A DNA stretch of 64,000 nt from Burkholderia seminalis DSM 23518 (GCF_902832885.1 NZ_CADFDK010000004.1:566659-630658), one strand, 5' to 3'; shown: positions 42,941 through 52,250, numbered from the stretch's first letter. The notes: a model not told the origin generated them from the sequence alone. Numbers and translations: made by a program.

Positions 42941-44179
42941 ATGACCTTGCTGAGCCGCCTGCGCGCGCTGTCCGCCGCCCTTGCGCTGTCCTTCGCCGCC
43001 ACGCACGCCGCTGCGGCCGATCTCGTCATCGCGGGCCGCGACGACATCTACGGCAAGGGGCTGGCCGACGCCGTCGCCGGCTTCAACAAGCTGCACCCGG
43101 GCACCGAGATCGAGCTGCTCAAGCTGCCGAACGCGAACCTGTACCAGAAGCTCAAGCTGTCGATGCGCGAAGGCACCGGCACGTACGACCTCGTGATGAT
43201 GGACGACACGTGGGCGCCCGAATTCATCGGCAACGGCTGGCTGAAGCCGCTGCCGGCGTCGCTCGCGGACGCCGATCTCGTGCCGTCCGCCGTCGCGCTC
43301 GGCCGCAACGCGGCCGGTGCGCTGTACGCGCTGCCGATCGTCGGCAACGTCGAGATGTTCGCGTACCGCAAGGACCTGCTCGCGAAATACAAGCTGCAGC
43401 CGCCGCGCAACTGGGACGACGTGCTGAAGATCGCGCAGACCGTCGGCGGCGCGGACAAGAGCGTGTCGGGCGTCGTGTTTCGCGGGACCAAGGGCAATCC
43501 CGTCGTGACGGGCTTCCTGCCGATCCTGTGGGCGTACGGCGGCGACGTGTTCGACCAAGCCGGCAACGTGACGATCGATTCGCGCGAAGCGCAGGCCGCG
43601 CTGAAGACGTTCCTCGCGCTGAAGGCGTCCGCACCGAAGGACGTCGACGTGTACGGCGCCGCGGAAGTGCGCGACGCGCTGCAGCGCGGGACGGCCGCGC
43701 AGTCGATCGAGGTGTGGCCGGCGTGGGTGCCGGCGCTCGACGATCCGAAGCAGTCGCGCGTGGTCGGGCAGATCGCGCTGCAGCCGCCGCCCGGGCAGAC
43801 CGCCGGCCCGGCGCCGATGCTCGGCATCTGGCAGATGGGCATTCCGAAGGACGCACCGCACGCGAAGCTCGCGCAGGACTTCCTCGCTTACCTGACCGCG
43901 CGCGATACGCAGACGCGCCTCGCCGGCATCGGCATTCCGCCGACCCGCCGCAGCGTGTTCAACGATCCGGCGCTGGTGCGCCAGTACCGCTGGTATCCCG
44001 ATCAGCTGAAGGCGCTCGAAGCCGGCCGCGCACGGCCGCGCGTGAAGGACTGGCAGCAGGTCGAGAGCATTCTCGGCGACCAGCTGCAGCTCGCGCTGAC
44101 CGGGCAGGCCGCCCCCGACGCCGCGCTGCGCCAGGCGCAGCAGAAGATCGCGCAGGCGACGGCCGCGGCCGGCAAGTGA
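42941..44179 (+). CDS. ABC transporter sugar-binding protein
   Basis: 412 residues. The signal peptide MTLLSRLRALSAALALSFAA-THAAA is followed by ADLVIAGRDDIYGKGLADAV. The family-1 solute-binding fold follows (YDLVMMDDTWAPEFIGNGWL, LPIVGNVEMFAYRKDLLAKY, GFLPILWAYGGDVFDQAG). It collects a sugar or polyol in the periplasm for the two permeases that follow. First gene of the operon and directly downstream of the palindromic operator. Confidence 0.92.
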   Translation: MTLLSRLRALSAALALSFAATHAAAADLVIAGRDDIYGKGLADAVAGFNKLHPGTEIELLKLPNANLYQKLKLSMREGTGTYDLVMMDDTWAPEFIGNGWLKPLPASLADADLVPSAVALGRNAAGALYALPIVGNVEMFAYRKDLLAKYKLQPPRNWDDVLKIAQTVGGADKSVSGVVFRGTKGNPVVTGFLPILWAYGGDVFDQAGNVTIDSREAQAALKTFLALKASAPKDVDVYGAAEVRDALQRGTAAQSIEVWPAWVPALDDPKQSRVVGQIALQPPPGQTAGPAPMLGIWQMGIPKDAPHAKLAQDFLAYLTARDTQTRLAGIGIPPTRRSVFNDPALVRQYRWYPDQLKALEAGRARPRVKDWQQVESILGDQLQLALTGQAAPDAALRQAQQKIAQATAAAGK

Positions 44180-44213
44180 CCGCCCGCGTCAACCCGGTGG
44201 CCGGAGGTCGCGC

Positions 44214-45083
44214 ATGAAGTCCTTCGGCCGCAGCCTGCCGTTCGTCGCCCTGCTCGGGCCCGCGCTGCTGGTGCTCGCCGCGCTCGCGCTGTATCCGGTC
44301 GCGCAGGTGCTGATCGATTCGTTCTGTCAGGTCGACTACTCGGCCGGGCGCCGCGCGTTCACGGGGCTCGCGAACTACCGCGCGGTGCTCGGCGACGACG
44401 CGTTCGCGGCCGGCTTCGGCAACACGCTGCGCTTCACGATCGTCGCGTCGCTCGCCGAAGTCGCGCTGGGCTTCGGTCTCGCGCTGCTGTTCGTGCGGGC
44501 GTTTCCGGGCCGGCGCATCGCGCTGCCGCTCGCGATCCTGCCGATGATGCTGTCGACGCTCGTGTGCTCGGCGATCTGGCGCAACTGGCTGAACTTCGAC
44601 GGCTTCCTGAACACGCTGCTCGCGGCGTTCGGCATCGAAGGCGTGCGCTGGCTGTCCGATCCGCATCTCGCGCTCTGGTCGCTCGCGCTCGTCGACGTCT
44701 GGCAGTGGACGCCGATGGCGTTCCTGATCGTGCTGGCCGGGCTGCAGTCGATTCCGCAGGAGCTGTACGAGGCCGCGCGCACCGACGGCGCGAGCGAGTG
44801 GCAGTGCCTGCGCGACATCACGCTGCCGCTCGCGGCGCCGCAGATCGGCCTCGCGCTGCTGCTGCGCTCGATCGATACGTTCAAGCTGTTCGACAAGGTC
44901 TATGCGCTGACGGGCGGCGGCCCCGGCAATGCGACGCAGACGCTGTCGACCTATATCTACGACACGGGCTTCCGCTTCTTCAACGTCGGCCCGGCCAGCG
45001 CCGCGTCGGTGCTGATGCTCGCGGCATCCGCGGTGCTGGTTTCGGGGTACGTATGGCAGACGGTTCGCAAGCGGCGCGCATGA
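44214..45083 (+). CDS. ABC transporter permease (MalF-like)
   Basis: 289 residues with six hydrophobic helices. The inner-membrane signature is the EAA loop ELYEAARTDGASEWQCLRDI followed by TLPLAAPQIG, which contacts the ATPase. ATG 44214 lies 34 bp after the binding protein. Its stop overlaps the next permease start. Confidence 0.92.
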   Translation: MKSFGRSLPFVALLGPALLVLAALALYPVAQVLIDSFCQVDYSAGRRAFTGLANYRAVLGDDAFAAGFGNTLRFTIVASLAEVALGFGLALLFVRAFPGRRIALPLAILPMMLSTLVCSAIWRNWLNFDGFLNTLLAAFGIEGVRWLSDPHLALWSLALVDVWQWTPMAFLIVLAGLQSIPQELYEAARTDGASEWQCLRDITLPLAAPQIGLALLLRSIDTFKLFDKVYALTGGGPGNATQTLSTYIYDTGFRFFNVGPASAASVLMLAASAVLVSGYVWQTVRKRRA

Positions 45084-45940
45084 CGGCGCATCCCGCACGC
45101 GTCAGGGGCCCACGCACGGGCGCCGCATTCGGTCGCGCGGTGCCGTGGGGTTTGCGCGTCGTCGCGCTCGTGCTGTTGCTGCTGCCCTGCCTGTGGATGG
45201 CCGGCGCGGCTTTCATGCCGACGCTCGAACGCCTCGATCATCCGCTGCGGATCTGGCCGGCCGCGCCGACCCTCGAGCATTTCGCGTCGGTGTGGTCCAA
45301 CGGCATCGGTGCGCCGCTGCTCAATTCGCTGCTGGTCGGCTTCGGCACGACGCTGCTCGCGCTGGCGCTCGCGTTTCCGGCCGCGTATGCGCTCGTGCGG
45401 CTCCGGTTTCCGGCGCGGCTCGACCTGCTGTTCCTGGTGCTCGTGCTGGCGTTGAAGCTGATGCCGCCGATCACGATCGCGGTGCCGTTGTTCGCACTGG
45501 CGAAGCGGCTGCACCTGCTCGATTCGACGTTCGGCCTCATGCTCGCGTACCAGATCTATGCGTTGCCGATGGCGATCTGGATGCTGCTCGCGTTCGTTCG
45601 CGAAGTGCCGATCGAGTACGAAGAGGCGGCCTGCATCGACGGTGCGAGGCTCGCGCGGCGGCTCGTGCAGATCGTGCTGCCGTTGTGCGCGCCGGGGCTG
45701 ATCGCGACCGCGATCTTCGTGTTCATCGCCGCATGGAACGAGTTTCTGATCGCATTGCTGTTCGTGTCGACGCCGAGCCGCTTCACGCTGCCGCTCGCTA
45801 TTGCCGGCTACGTGACGGAGAACGGCATCGACTGGGGCGACCTGATGAGCGCGGGGCTGATGGCGTCGCTGCCCACGCTGGCCGTGGCCGGCTATGTGCA
45901 GCGCTATCTGCTGCGCGGGTTTGCGGGCGGGCTGAAGTGA
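45080..45940 (+). CDS. ABC transporter permease (MalG-like)
   Basis: 286 residues, six helices. EAA loop EYEEAACIDGARLARRLVQI, then VLPLCAPGLIATAIFVFIAA and WNEFLIALLF, is the classic MalG pattern. ATG 45080 overlaps the upstream stop (ATGA); ATG 45053 is possible but lies inside the upstream gene. No ATP-binding subunit gene follows: the next gene is a convergent LacI regulator, so a shared ATPase encoded elsewhere must energise the importer. Confidence 0.92.
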   Translation: MTAHPARVRGPRTGAAFGRAVPWGLRVVALVLLLLPCLWMAGAAFMPTLERLDHPLRIWPAAPTLEHFASVWSNGIGAPLLNSLLVGFGTTLLALALAFPAAYALVRLRFPARLDLLFLVLVLALKLMPPITIAVPLFALAKRLHLLDSTFGLMLAYQIYALPMAIWMLLAFVREVPIEYEEAACIDGARLARRLVQIVLPLCAPGLIATAIFVFIAAWNEFLIALLFVSTPSRFTLPLAIAGYVTENGIDWGDLMSAGLMASLPTLAVAGYVQRYLLRGFAGGLK

Positions 45941-45972
45941 CGCGCGGCCGCGCCGCCCCCGATGTCACGCCG

Positions 45973-46995
45973 TCACGCGCAGCTGTCCCGCACCACCTGC
46001 GCGACCGGCACGACGCGCGTGCGCGACGGGCCGTCGAACGTCTGCATGCGGTCGGCGAGCAGGTCGATCGCCGCGTGCGCGAGGCCGCGCGTGTCCTGCC
46101 GGAGCGTCGTCAGCCGATACGCGTCGTATTCGGCGGCGGGGATGTCGTCGAAGCCGATCACGCACAGGTCGTCCGGCACGCGCAAGCCGAATTCGCTGCG
46201 CGCGACGTCGATCACGCCGAGCGCGAGCAGGTCGGACGAGCAGAACACGCCGTCGGGCCGTTCGCTCGCGGCGAACAGTTGCCGCGCCGCGTCGATCCCG
46301 CTGGCATGGGTATCGGACGGCGTGTCGAGCACGCGGGCGAGCGTCGCGCCGAACGCGTCGCGTTGCCCGAGCGCCTGCTCGAATGCCGCGGCGCGCGACC
46401 GCGCGCTGTAGCTGGCCCCGCGCGGCCCGACGAACGCGAGCCGGCGCGCGCCGGCCCGCACGAGCCGCTGCGCCGCCTGGACGGCGCCCGCCGCGTTGTC
46501 GCTGACGACGACATCGGCCCCCGGCAGGTTCGCCTCGCGATTGATCATCACGACCGGAATCCGGTGTTCGAGGTACTGCTGCGCGACCGACAGCGGCGGC
46601 GACGCGGACGTCATCACGAGCCCCGCGATCCGGTAGCTGAGCAGTTGTTCCAGCGATTGCCTGACCTGGCGCGGATCTTCCGCGTTGGTCACGAGCGGCG
46701 TCAGCGCACGCTGCCCGAGCGCGGCCATCAGGTCCGACAGCAGCCGTGCGCGAAACGGGTTCTCGAACCCGGCCGTGACGACGCCGATCATGCTGCTGCG
46801 CTGCGTGATCATGTCGCGCGCGATCAGGTTGACCTGGTAGCCGAGCGCACGCGCGGCGGCCATCACGCGTTCGCGTGTTTGCGGTGCGATGCTCGCCGTC
46901 GGCGAAAATGCGCGCGATACCGCGGAGCGCGAGACGCCGGCCCGCGCCGCGACATCCGACGCCGTCACCCACGGTTTTCTTTCCTTGTCATTCAT
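45973..46995 (-). CDS. LacI-family repressor
   Basis: 340 residues. N-terminal helix-turn-helix TASDVAARAGVSRSAVSRAF with hinge helix (RERVMAAARALGYQVNLIAR), then the periplasmic-binding-like effector domain (IGVVTAGFENPFRARLLSDL, VMINREANLPGADVVVSDN, CVIGFDDIPAAEYDAYRLTT). It converges on the importer operon and starts 7 bp from the divergent PI-PLC-like gene. Probable ligand of the palindrome at 42881-42902. Confidence 0.93.
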   Translation of the reverse strand: MNDKERKPWVTASDVAARAGVSRSAVSRAFSPTASIAPQTRERVMAAARALGYQVNLIARDMITQRSSMIGVVTAGFENPFRARLLSDLMAALGQRALTPLVTNAEDPRQVRQSLEQLLSYRIAGLVMTSASPPLSVAQQYLEHRIPVVMINREANLPGADVVVSDNAAGAVQAAQRLVRAGARRLAFVGPRGASYSARSRAAAFEQALGQRDAFGATLARVLDTPSDTHASGIDAARQLFAASERPDGVFCSSDLLALGVIDVARSEFGLRVPDDLCVIGFDDIPAAEYDAYRLTTLRQDTRGLAHAAIDLLADRMQTFDGPSRTRVVPVAQVVRDSCA

Positions 46996-47001
46996 CGATT
47001 C

Positions 47002-47922
47002 ATGATCCCTTCGCGCCACGAAACGTGCATGCCGCTCGCCGACTGGATGTCGGCGCTCGACGATGCGCGGCTGCTGCATACGCTGACCCTACCGGGCAGC
47101 CATGACACCTGTGCGTATACGGTCGACGATGCGCTCGTGCGCACGCAGCGCGCGCCGCTCGACGCGCAGCTCGCGCACGGCGTGCGGCTGCTCGACATCC
47201 GCTGCCGGCACGTGCGCGACGCGTTCGATATTCATCACGGCGGTATCGCGCTGGGGATGACGTTCGACGACGTGCTGGCAAGCTGTGCGCGCTTTCTCGA
47301 CGCGCATCCGCGCGAATGCATCGTGATGTCGGTGAAGGACGAGTGGCCGGCACAGGCGTGCACACGCGGGTTCGACGCGACGTTCGACGCGCATCGCGCG
47401 CGGTACCCGCGGCTGCGCTGGCATGCCGGCGGCACGCTGCCCGCGCTCGGCGACGTGCGCGGCGCGATCGTGCTGCTGCGGCGCTTTCGCAGCGGCCGGC
47501 CGCTCGGCATCGACCTGACTGCATGGCCCGACAACGCGACGTTCACGATCGATCATCCGGACGGCGCGTTCGTGATCCAGGACGAATATCGCGTGCCGGT
47601 GGCCGCATCGATCGCGTGGAAGTGGCGCGCGATCGACGCGCTGCTGACGCACCTGCCGGTGCCGGACAGCGGCCGCTGGGCGATCAGTTTCTGCAGCGGG
47701 ACGGGAATGGGCGCGAATCCGTCCGTGGTGGCGCACGGCGACGGCAGGGTGCCCGGCATTCATGCGAGGCTGGCCGAGCGGTTGCATGCGCAGCGCGGCC
47801 CGCATGGCGCGATGCTGCTCGATTTCTGCGACGACGACGACTGGGCGCTGGTGCGCGCGCTGATCGAATGCAATGACCACGTGCCGGAGCAGGGCGTCTG
47901 GCGCAAGGCGTTTCGCTGTTAG
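47002..47922 (+). CDS. PI-PLC (phospholipase C) X-domain-like protein
   Basis: 306 residues. LHTLTLPGSHDTCAY and RLLDIRCRHVRDAFDIHHGG carry the two catalytic-type His (SHD and HHG), as in bacterial phosphatidylinositol-specific phospholipase C; MSVKDEWP and WAISFCSGTGMGANPS follow. No signal peptide is clear, so location is uncertain. ATG 47002 lies 7 bp from the divergent LacI start; ATG 47029 is an alternative that leaves a more normal gap. The stop TAG abuts the convergent hydrolase stop with no gap. May act on the imported polyol phosphate or a lipid; inference. Confidence 0.82.
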   Translation: MIPSRHETCMPLADWMSALDDARLLHTLTLPGSHDTCAYTVDDALVRTQRAPLDAQLAHGVRLLDIRCRHVRDAFDIHHGGIALGMTFDDVLASCARFLDAHPRECIVMSVKDEWPAQACTRGFDATFDAHRARYPRLRWHAGGTLPALGDVRGAIVLLRRFRSGRPLGIDLTAWPDNATFTIDHPDGAFVIQDEYRVPVAASIAWKWRAIDALLTHLPVPDSGRWAISFCSGTGMGANPSVVAHGDGRVPGIHARLAERLHAQRGPHGAMLLDFCDDDDWALVRALIECNDHVPEQGVWRKAFRC

Positions 47923-48879
47923 TCAGCGCAGGTTCGCGTTGAAGAACGCGAGCGCCTTCGCGTCGAGTGTCCGGTGGAAGGCCGCGCGATCGAAGCCCTT
48001 TGCGTCGGTGCAGATGTCGGGCGCGTCGCGCGCCAGCTGCTCGGGGCACGGCGCCAGGAATGCGAAATGCGCGGCATTCGGCACGACGTGGAATTCCGGC
48101 CGCTGCGGCAGCAGGGCCGCCAGCGCGGGCGCCATTTCCGGCACCACGCCGTCGCCGCCGGCCTCGGAGGCCCAGAGCTGGATCGGCGCATGCACGTCCT
48201 TCAGCGTGTCGGCGCTCGGGAATGCGTCGAACGGATCGGCGAGCACGTAGGCCTTGATGCGCGGATCGTGCGTCAGCGGCGCTTTCGGCACGTCACCGTC
48301 GCGGATTTGCCGGCAGATCGGCCATGCCGGGTCCGGGCAGGCGAGCGCCGCATGCACGAAATCCGGGTTGGCGCCGGCCAGCACGAGGCCCGTGTAGCCG
48401 CCGCGCGAAAAACCGAAGAAGCCGATGCGGGTCGGGTCGGTTCGTGCGGCATCCGGCGCCTTGTCCAGCATGTAGTCGACCAGGCGCTTGATGTCGGCCG
48501 GACGCTCGACGAAGTCGCTCAGATCGGCCGCGCGGCTCATGTCGGAGAACGTGTCGCCCGGATGGTTGATCGCCGCGACGACGTAGCCCGCGTCGGCAAG
48601 CGTTTCCGCGAGGTCGTGATGGCCGAGGAACGTGCCGCTGTGGCCGTGCGAGATCACGACGAGCGGCAGCTTGTCGCCGGCGGTCGGGCAGTCGCGCTGC
48701 CCTTGCAGCACGAAGGGGCCGATCGTGAGCGGCCGGCCGGGGGCGGCGCAGGGTGTCCAGATGGCCGCCCGCACCGCGGGGCCGCGGGTGTCGGCCGGAA
48801 TCGTGACGAACTTGACGCCGGCCGCATGCGCGATCGTGGCGGACAGGCAGAGCAGGACGGCCGATAGCCAGGTTTTCAT
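47923..48879 (-). CDS. Secreted alpha/beta hydrolase (dienelactone-hydrolase-like)
   Basis: 318 residues. The signal peptide MKTWLSAVLLCLSATIAHAA is followed by the fold: oxyanion region VVISHGHSGTFLGHHDLAET, nucleophile Ser in IGFFGFSRGGYTG (GxSxG as GFSRGG), Asp region QLWASEAGGDGVVPEM and the His in PNAAHFAFL. Catalytic triad complete. ATG 48879. Ester substrate unknown; secretion suggests periplasmic cleavage. Confidence 0.85.
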   Translation of the reverse strand: MKTWLSAVLLCLSATIAHAAGVKFVTIPADTRGPAVRAAIWTPCAAPGRPLTIGPFVLQGQRDCPTAGDKLPLVVISHGHSGTFLGHHDLAETLADAGYVVAAINHPGDTFSDMSRAADLSDFVERPADIKRLVDYMLDKAPDAARTDPTRIGFFGFSRGGYTGLVLAGANPDFVHAALACPDPAWPICRQIRDGDVPKAPLTHDPRIKAYVLADPFDAFPSADTLKDVHAPIQLWASEAGGDGVVPEMAPALAALLPQRPEFHVVPNAAHFAFLAPCPEQLARDAPDICTDAKGFDRAAFHRTLDAKALAFFNANLR

Positions 48880-48930
48880 GTGCAATCCCGGGCAAGGGCG
48901 GGCGCCGCGATACGCGCCGGACGGAAGCGC

Positions 48931-49542
48931 TTACCGCGTCGCGATCGCCACTGCCGCGGAGGCCATCGCGGTCGCGCTCGTGCGGTTCGCGATCCGTTTC
49001 GCACGCGTCGATGTCAGGAACGTGCGTGCACGCGATGCGAGCAGCGACCAGAAGCAGTCGGCAAGAATCAGCACGGCGAGCATCGTGCCGACGAGTTCGG
49101 CCCACGCAGCGACACTGACATGCGCGAGATCGACGATGGTCGGCAGGAGTGCGAGATAGAACACCATGATCTTCGGATTGCCGAGCGTCACGAGCATGCC
49201 GGCGACGAACATGCGCCACGGCGACTGGCCGCGCGGCAGGTCGTCCGCGCCCGTGTCGGCGGGCGCGATCCACATTTTCCACGCGAGGAACAGCAGGTAC
49301 GCGACGCCAAGCAGCTTCAGCACGAACAGGCCCGTTGCGAACGTGCGCGCGAACGCCGACAGCCCCGCGACCGCGAGCGTGAGCCACAGCGCTTCGCCGA
49401 GCCACATTGCCATGAGGAACGGCAAAACGTCGCGGATGCCGTTCGTCAGCACGCGCGCGACGAGCGCGGCGACGCTCGGTCCGGGCGTGCCCGCGGTGAC
49501 GAGCAGGGCGAAGGCGAAGACGGTGAGCGTGGACAGCGTCAT
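48931..49542 (-). CDS. LysE-family amino-acid exporter
   Basis: 203 residues, about six helices: FALLVTAGTPGPSVAALVAR (the TPGP motif of LysE/RhtB), LWLTLAVAGLSAFARTFATG, then VLKLLGVAYLLFLAWKMW and FVAGMLVTLGNPKIMVFYLA (GNPK motif). Such proteins export amino acids, usually with a dedicated regulator. Divergent from the GNAT gene; substrate unknown. Confidence 0.9.
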   Translation of the reverse strand: MTLSTLTVFAFALLVTAGTPGPSVAALVARVLTNGIRDVLPFLMAMWLGEALWLTLAVAGLSAFARTFATGLFVLKLLGVAYLLFLAWKMWIAPADTGADDLPRGQSPWRMFVAGMLVTLGNPKIMVFYLALLPTIVDLAHVSVAAWAELVGTMLAVLILADCFWSLLASRARTFLTSTRAKRIANRTSATAMASAAVAIATR

Positions 49543-49625
49543 GGCGGGCCTCGGGAGTGGGACGTTCGAAACGTATGAAGTATCGATTATAGTGACGGCC
49601 GTTCCAGCCTGCCTGAATTGCCGTC

Positions 49626-50153
49626 ATGACAGCATCGATCCTGATTCGTCCCGCCACGCGCGAGGACGCGGCGGCGATGGCCGCCGTGGAAGTCGCCGCC
49701 GCGCAGCGGTTTCGCGAAATCGGCATGGCCGACATCGCCGACGGCGAGCCGACGGATGCGGCCGCCGTGCTCGCGCGCATCGACGCCGGCCGAGCGTATG
49801 TCGCGGTCGATCAGCAGGGGACGTGCGTCGGGTTCGCGTTCTACCGGTTGCTTGATGCGCGGCGCCTGTATCTGGAGGAACTGGATGTCGCGCCGTCGCA
49901 TGCCGGACAGCGGATCGGCGCGCGCCTGATCGAACAGGTGAGGGCGCGCGCGGTGCAGGAGCACGTCGAGCAGGTGCTGCTGTCGACGTTTCGCGATGCG
50001 CCGTGGAATGCGCCGTACTACGCGCGCCTCGGTTTCGACATCGTCGATGACGCATGGCTCGACGATACGCTGCGCGCGATTCGCGCGCACCACGTCGCGC
50101 TCGGCCTTGACGAAACGCGGCGCGTGTTCATGCGCGCGGACGTGCGCGCCTGA
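49626..50153 (+). CDS. GNAT-family N-acetyltransferase
   Basis: 175 residues. ILIRPATREDAAAMAAVEVA, then VAVDQQGTCVGFAFYRL, LEELDVAPSHAGQRIGARLI (acetyl-CoA loop QRIGA) and YYARLGFDIVDD. All GNAT motifs present. It ends 18 bp before the convergent Old-Yellow-Enzyme gene. Acceptor unknown. Confidence 0.9.
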   Translation: MTASILIRPATREDAAAMAAVEVAAAQRFREIGMADIADGEPTDAAAVLARIDAGRAYVAVDQQGTCVGFAFYRLLDARRLYLEELDVAPSHAGQRIGARLIEQVRARAVQEHVEQVLLSTFRDAPWNAPYYARLGFDIVDDAWLDDTLRAIRAHHVALGLDETRRVFMRADVRA

Positions 50154-50171
50154 ACACGTGCTGCCTGGCCG

Positions 50172-51233
50172 TCAGGCCGCGTCGCTCAGCGCCGGATAGT
50201 CGGTGTAACCCGTTTCGCCTTCCGCGTAGAACGTCTCCGGCACCGGCTGGTTGAGCGGTGCGCCGAGTTCGAGGCGGCGCGGCAGGTCCGGGTTCGCGAT
50301 GAACAGCTTGCCCCAGGCGATCGCGTCGGCGCTGCCGCTGGCGAGCGCGGCTTGCGCGGTGTCGAGCGTGAACTGCTCGTTCGCGATCAGCGGGCCGCCG
50401 AACGCTTCCTTCAGGCGCGGGCTCAGGTGGTCGCCCGAATACGATTCGCGCGTGAAGATGAACGCGATCTTGCGGCGGCCGAGCTCGCGAGCGACGTAAC
50501 CGAACGTGGCCGCCGGATCGGAATCGCCCATCGTGTGCGCGTCGCCGCGCGGTGCGAGGTGCACGCCGACCCGGCCGGCGCCCCACACGTCGATCGCGGC
50601 GTCGACCACTTCGAGCAGCAGGCGCGCGCGGTTCTCGATCGGGCCGCCGTACGCATCGGTGCGGTGGTTGGTGCTGTCCTGCAGGAACTGGTCGAGCAGG
50701 TAGCCGTTCGCGCCGTGGATCTCGACGCCGTCGAAGCCGGCGGCCTTCGCGTTCTCGGCACCCTTGCGGTAGGCGGCGACGATACCCGGGATTTCGTCGA
50801 GCTCGAGTGCGCGCGGCGTCACGTACGGACGCTGCGGACGCACGAGGCTCACGTGGCCGCCCGCGGCGATCGCGCTCGGCGCGACCGGCAGGTCGCCGTT
50901 CAGGAACACCGGATCGGAGATCCGGCCGACGTGCCAGAGCTGCAGCACGATGCGCCCGCCGGCCGCATGCACGGCCTGCGTCACCTGCTTCCACCCTTCG
51001 ACCTGCTCGTCGGACCAGATGCCCGGCGTGTCCGCATAGCCGACGCCCTGCGGCGTGACCGACGTTGCTTCGGTAATGATCAGGCCGGCCGACGCGCGCT
51101 CGCTGTAGTAGCGCGCCATCAGCGCATTCGGCACGCGCGTCGTGCCCGCACGGGCGCGGGTGAGCGGCGCCATCACGATGCGGTTCGGCAGGCTCAGGTC
51201 GCCGAGGGTAACGGGGTCGAACAGTGTAGGCAT
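50172..51233 (-). CDS. nemA: Old-Yellow-Enzyme-family alkene reductase (NemA-like)
   Basis: 353 residues, FMN-dependent. [20 protein letters not shown] (start of barrel), [30 protein letters not shown] followed by RTDAYGG, and the catalytic pair in IHGAN are as in NemA-type reductases of electrophilic alkenes. ATG 51233; the first gene downstream of the ArsR gene on the same strand. The ArsR sensor with two Cys would react to the same electrophiles, a standard logic for detoxification. Confidence 0.93.
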   Translation of the reverse strand: MPTLFDPVTLGDLSLPNRIVMAPLTRARAGTTRVPNALMARYYSERASAGLIITEATSVTPQGVGYADTPGIWSDEQVEGWKQVTQAVHAAGGRIVLQLWHVGRISDPVFLNGDLPVAPSAIAAGGHVSLVRPQRPYVTPRALELDEIPGIVAAYRKGAENAKAAGFDGVEIHGANGYLLDQFLQDSTNHRTDAYGGPIENRARLLLEVVDAAIDVWGAGRVGVHLAPRGDAHTMGDSDPAATFGYVARELGRRKIAFIFTRESYSGDHLSPRLKEAFGGPLIANEQFTLDTAQAALASGSADAIAWGKLFIANPDLPRRLELGAPLNQPVPETFYAEGETGYTDYPALSDAA

Positions 51234-51314
51234 GGCAGATAACCTCTTCTCGAAAGGCGGGGAAGCCGGCGCGTCATGTGCGATGGCGCCCCGCATGGCC
51301 GGTTGGGCCGATGG

Positions 51315-51623
51315 TTAGAGTTCGCGGCGCATGGCGTCGTGAAATGCGTCGATGACGGCCTCGTTGCGCCGGAAGAACGCCCACTGGCCGATCCGCGTCG
51401 ACGTCACGAGCCCCGCGCGCTGCAGCGTGGCGAGGTGCGCGGAGACGGTCGACTGCGACAGCCCGCAGCGCGCGTCGATCTGGCCCGCGCAGACGCCGTG
51501 TTCGTACGGCAGCGTCTGTTGCGGGAAATGCTCGTTGGGCGTTTTCAGCCAGACGAGGATCTCCCGGCGCACGGGGTTCGAGAGCGCTTTCAGGATTGCG
51601 TCGATGTCGATTTCGGTCGGCAT
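51315..51623 (-). CDS. ArsR-family repressor
   Basis: 102 residues from ATG 51623. Winged helix: LKALSNPVRREILVWLKTPN, then ARCGLSQSTVSAHLATLQRA and GLVTSTRIGQWAFFRRN. Two Cys (C45 in HGVCAGQ and C53 in ARCGLS) stand before the recognition helix and may sense electrophiles or metal. Upstream is a perfect palindrome (51678-51697) fitting autoregulation. It stands upstream of the alkene-reductase gene on the same strand. Confidence 0.9.
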   Translation of the reverse strand: MPTEIDIDAILKALSNPVRREILVWLKTPNEHFPQQTLPYEHGVCAGQIDARCGLSQSTVSAHLATLQRAGLVTSTRIGQWAFFRRNEAVIDAFHDAMRREL

Positions 51624-51677
51624 GGAAGGGCTTGGCGTGTCGGTTCGGCAAACGGGTATCGTCGATGAGCGAATCAT

Positions 51678-51697
51678 ATATCGTAATTTAACGATAT
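51678..51697. promoter_or_regulatory. ArsR operator
   Basis: ATATCGT-AATTTA-ACGATAT, perfect 7-base arms, 55 bp upstream of the ArsR ATG. The AT-rich palindrome is typical for ArsR-family operators, and this supports ATG 51623 over the ATG at 51677, which would overlap the operator. Confidence 0.65.
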
Positions 51698-51699
51698 GC

Positions 51700-52209
51700 T
51701 TGAAACCACTGCTGCCAATGGGGTTGATGTCGACAGACAAAAAAGATCGCACTTCGGAGAAGGGGGCAGAAATGTGCAAAAAAGACCGCACCTCGTATTT
51801 CACTATGTGACAAATTGAGATAACTAATTGATAGCAATATGCTTTATTTCCTGCTGCGTTAGGGGGCTTGAGAGTCGGCAGGAGCGTGCAAAAGTTGCCC
51901 GTCAAGGAAATTGATTAGTATTTCTAAGTTAATATGCGCACTAGGTCGATGTGGCAAGGGAAAGCGATATTCTTTCACAATGCTTTCTAATTGGGACGGA
52001 AATCCACTCAATGCGAGCCGGCTGAATGACCTGATGTTGGCGCTCTCCCCGCGGGTGACAGAAGATGAAGGGAGGAGCACGGACGAACGTGGTGCCGACT
52101 GCACGGGTGGCTCAACATGGGCCCTTTTGGGGGCGACGACAGACTTACAGGACCGCGTGACATCTCGTCGACGTTGTGGTGCTCAATCGCGAGAACTGAA
52201 GGGGAACAT
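51700..52209. other. Junction of core and accessory DNA
   Basis: GC falls here. Two direct repeats CAAAAAAGATCGCACTTCG (51738-51756) and CAAAAAAGACCGCACCTCG (51777-51795) are spaced 39 bp apart. On the minus strand 51859-52000 the translation PHRPSAHINLEILINFLDGQ resembles the C-terminus of LysR proteins (PHRRHLS-x-KVRAFxDFL), so a LysR remnant is possible. No intact gene is seen. Confidence 0.4.
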
Positions 52210-52227
52210 AGTAAATGATATGAACGC

Positions 52228-52250
52228 CTCCCACCCGTGATCGGTGGGAG
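52228..52250. other. Hairpin in the IS110 left end
   Basis: CTCCCACC-7-GGTGGGAG, perfect 8-bp stem, 93 bp before the transposase ATG, inside the left noncoding end. It may belong to the promoter or to a structured RNA. Confidence 0.45.

Noticed and set aside
42941-45940. Missing ATPase hidden in another frame of the importer operon
   Set aside because: No Walker A/LSGGQ motif found in any frame between 42.9 and 48 kb.
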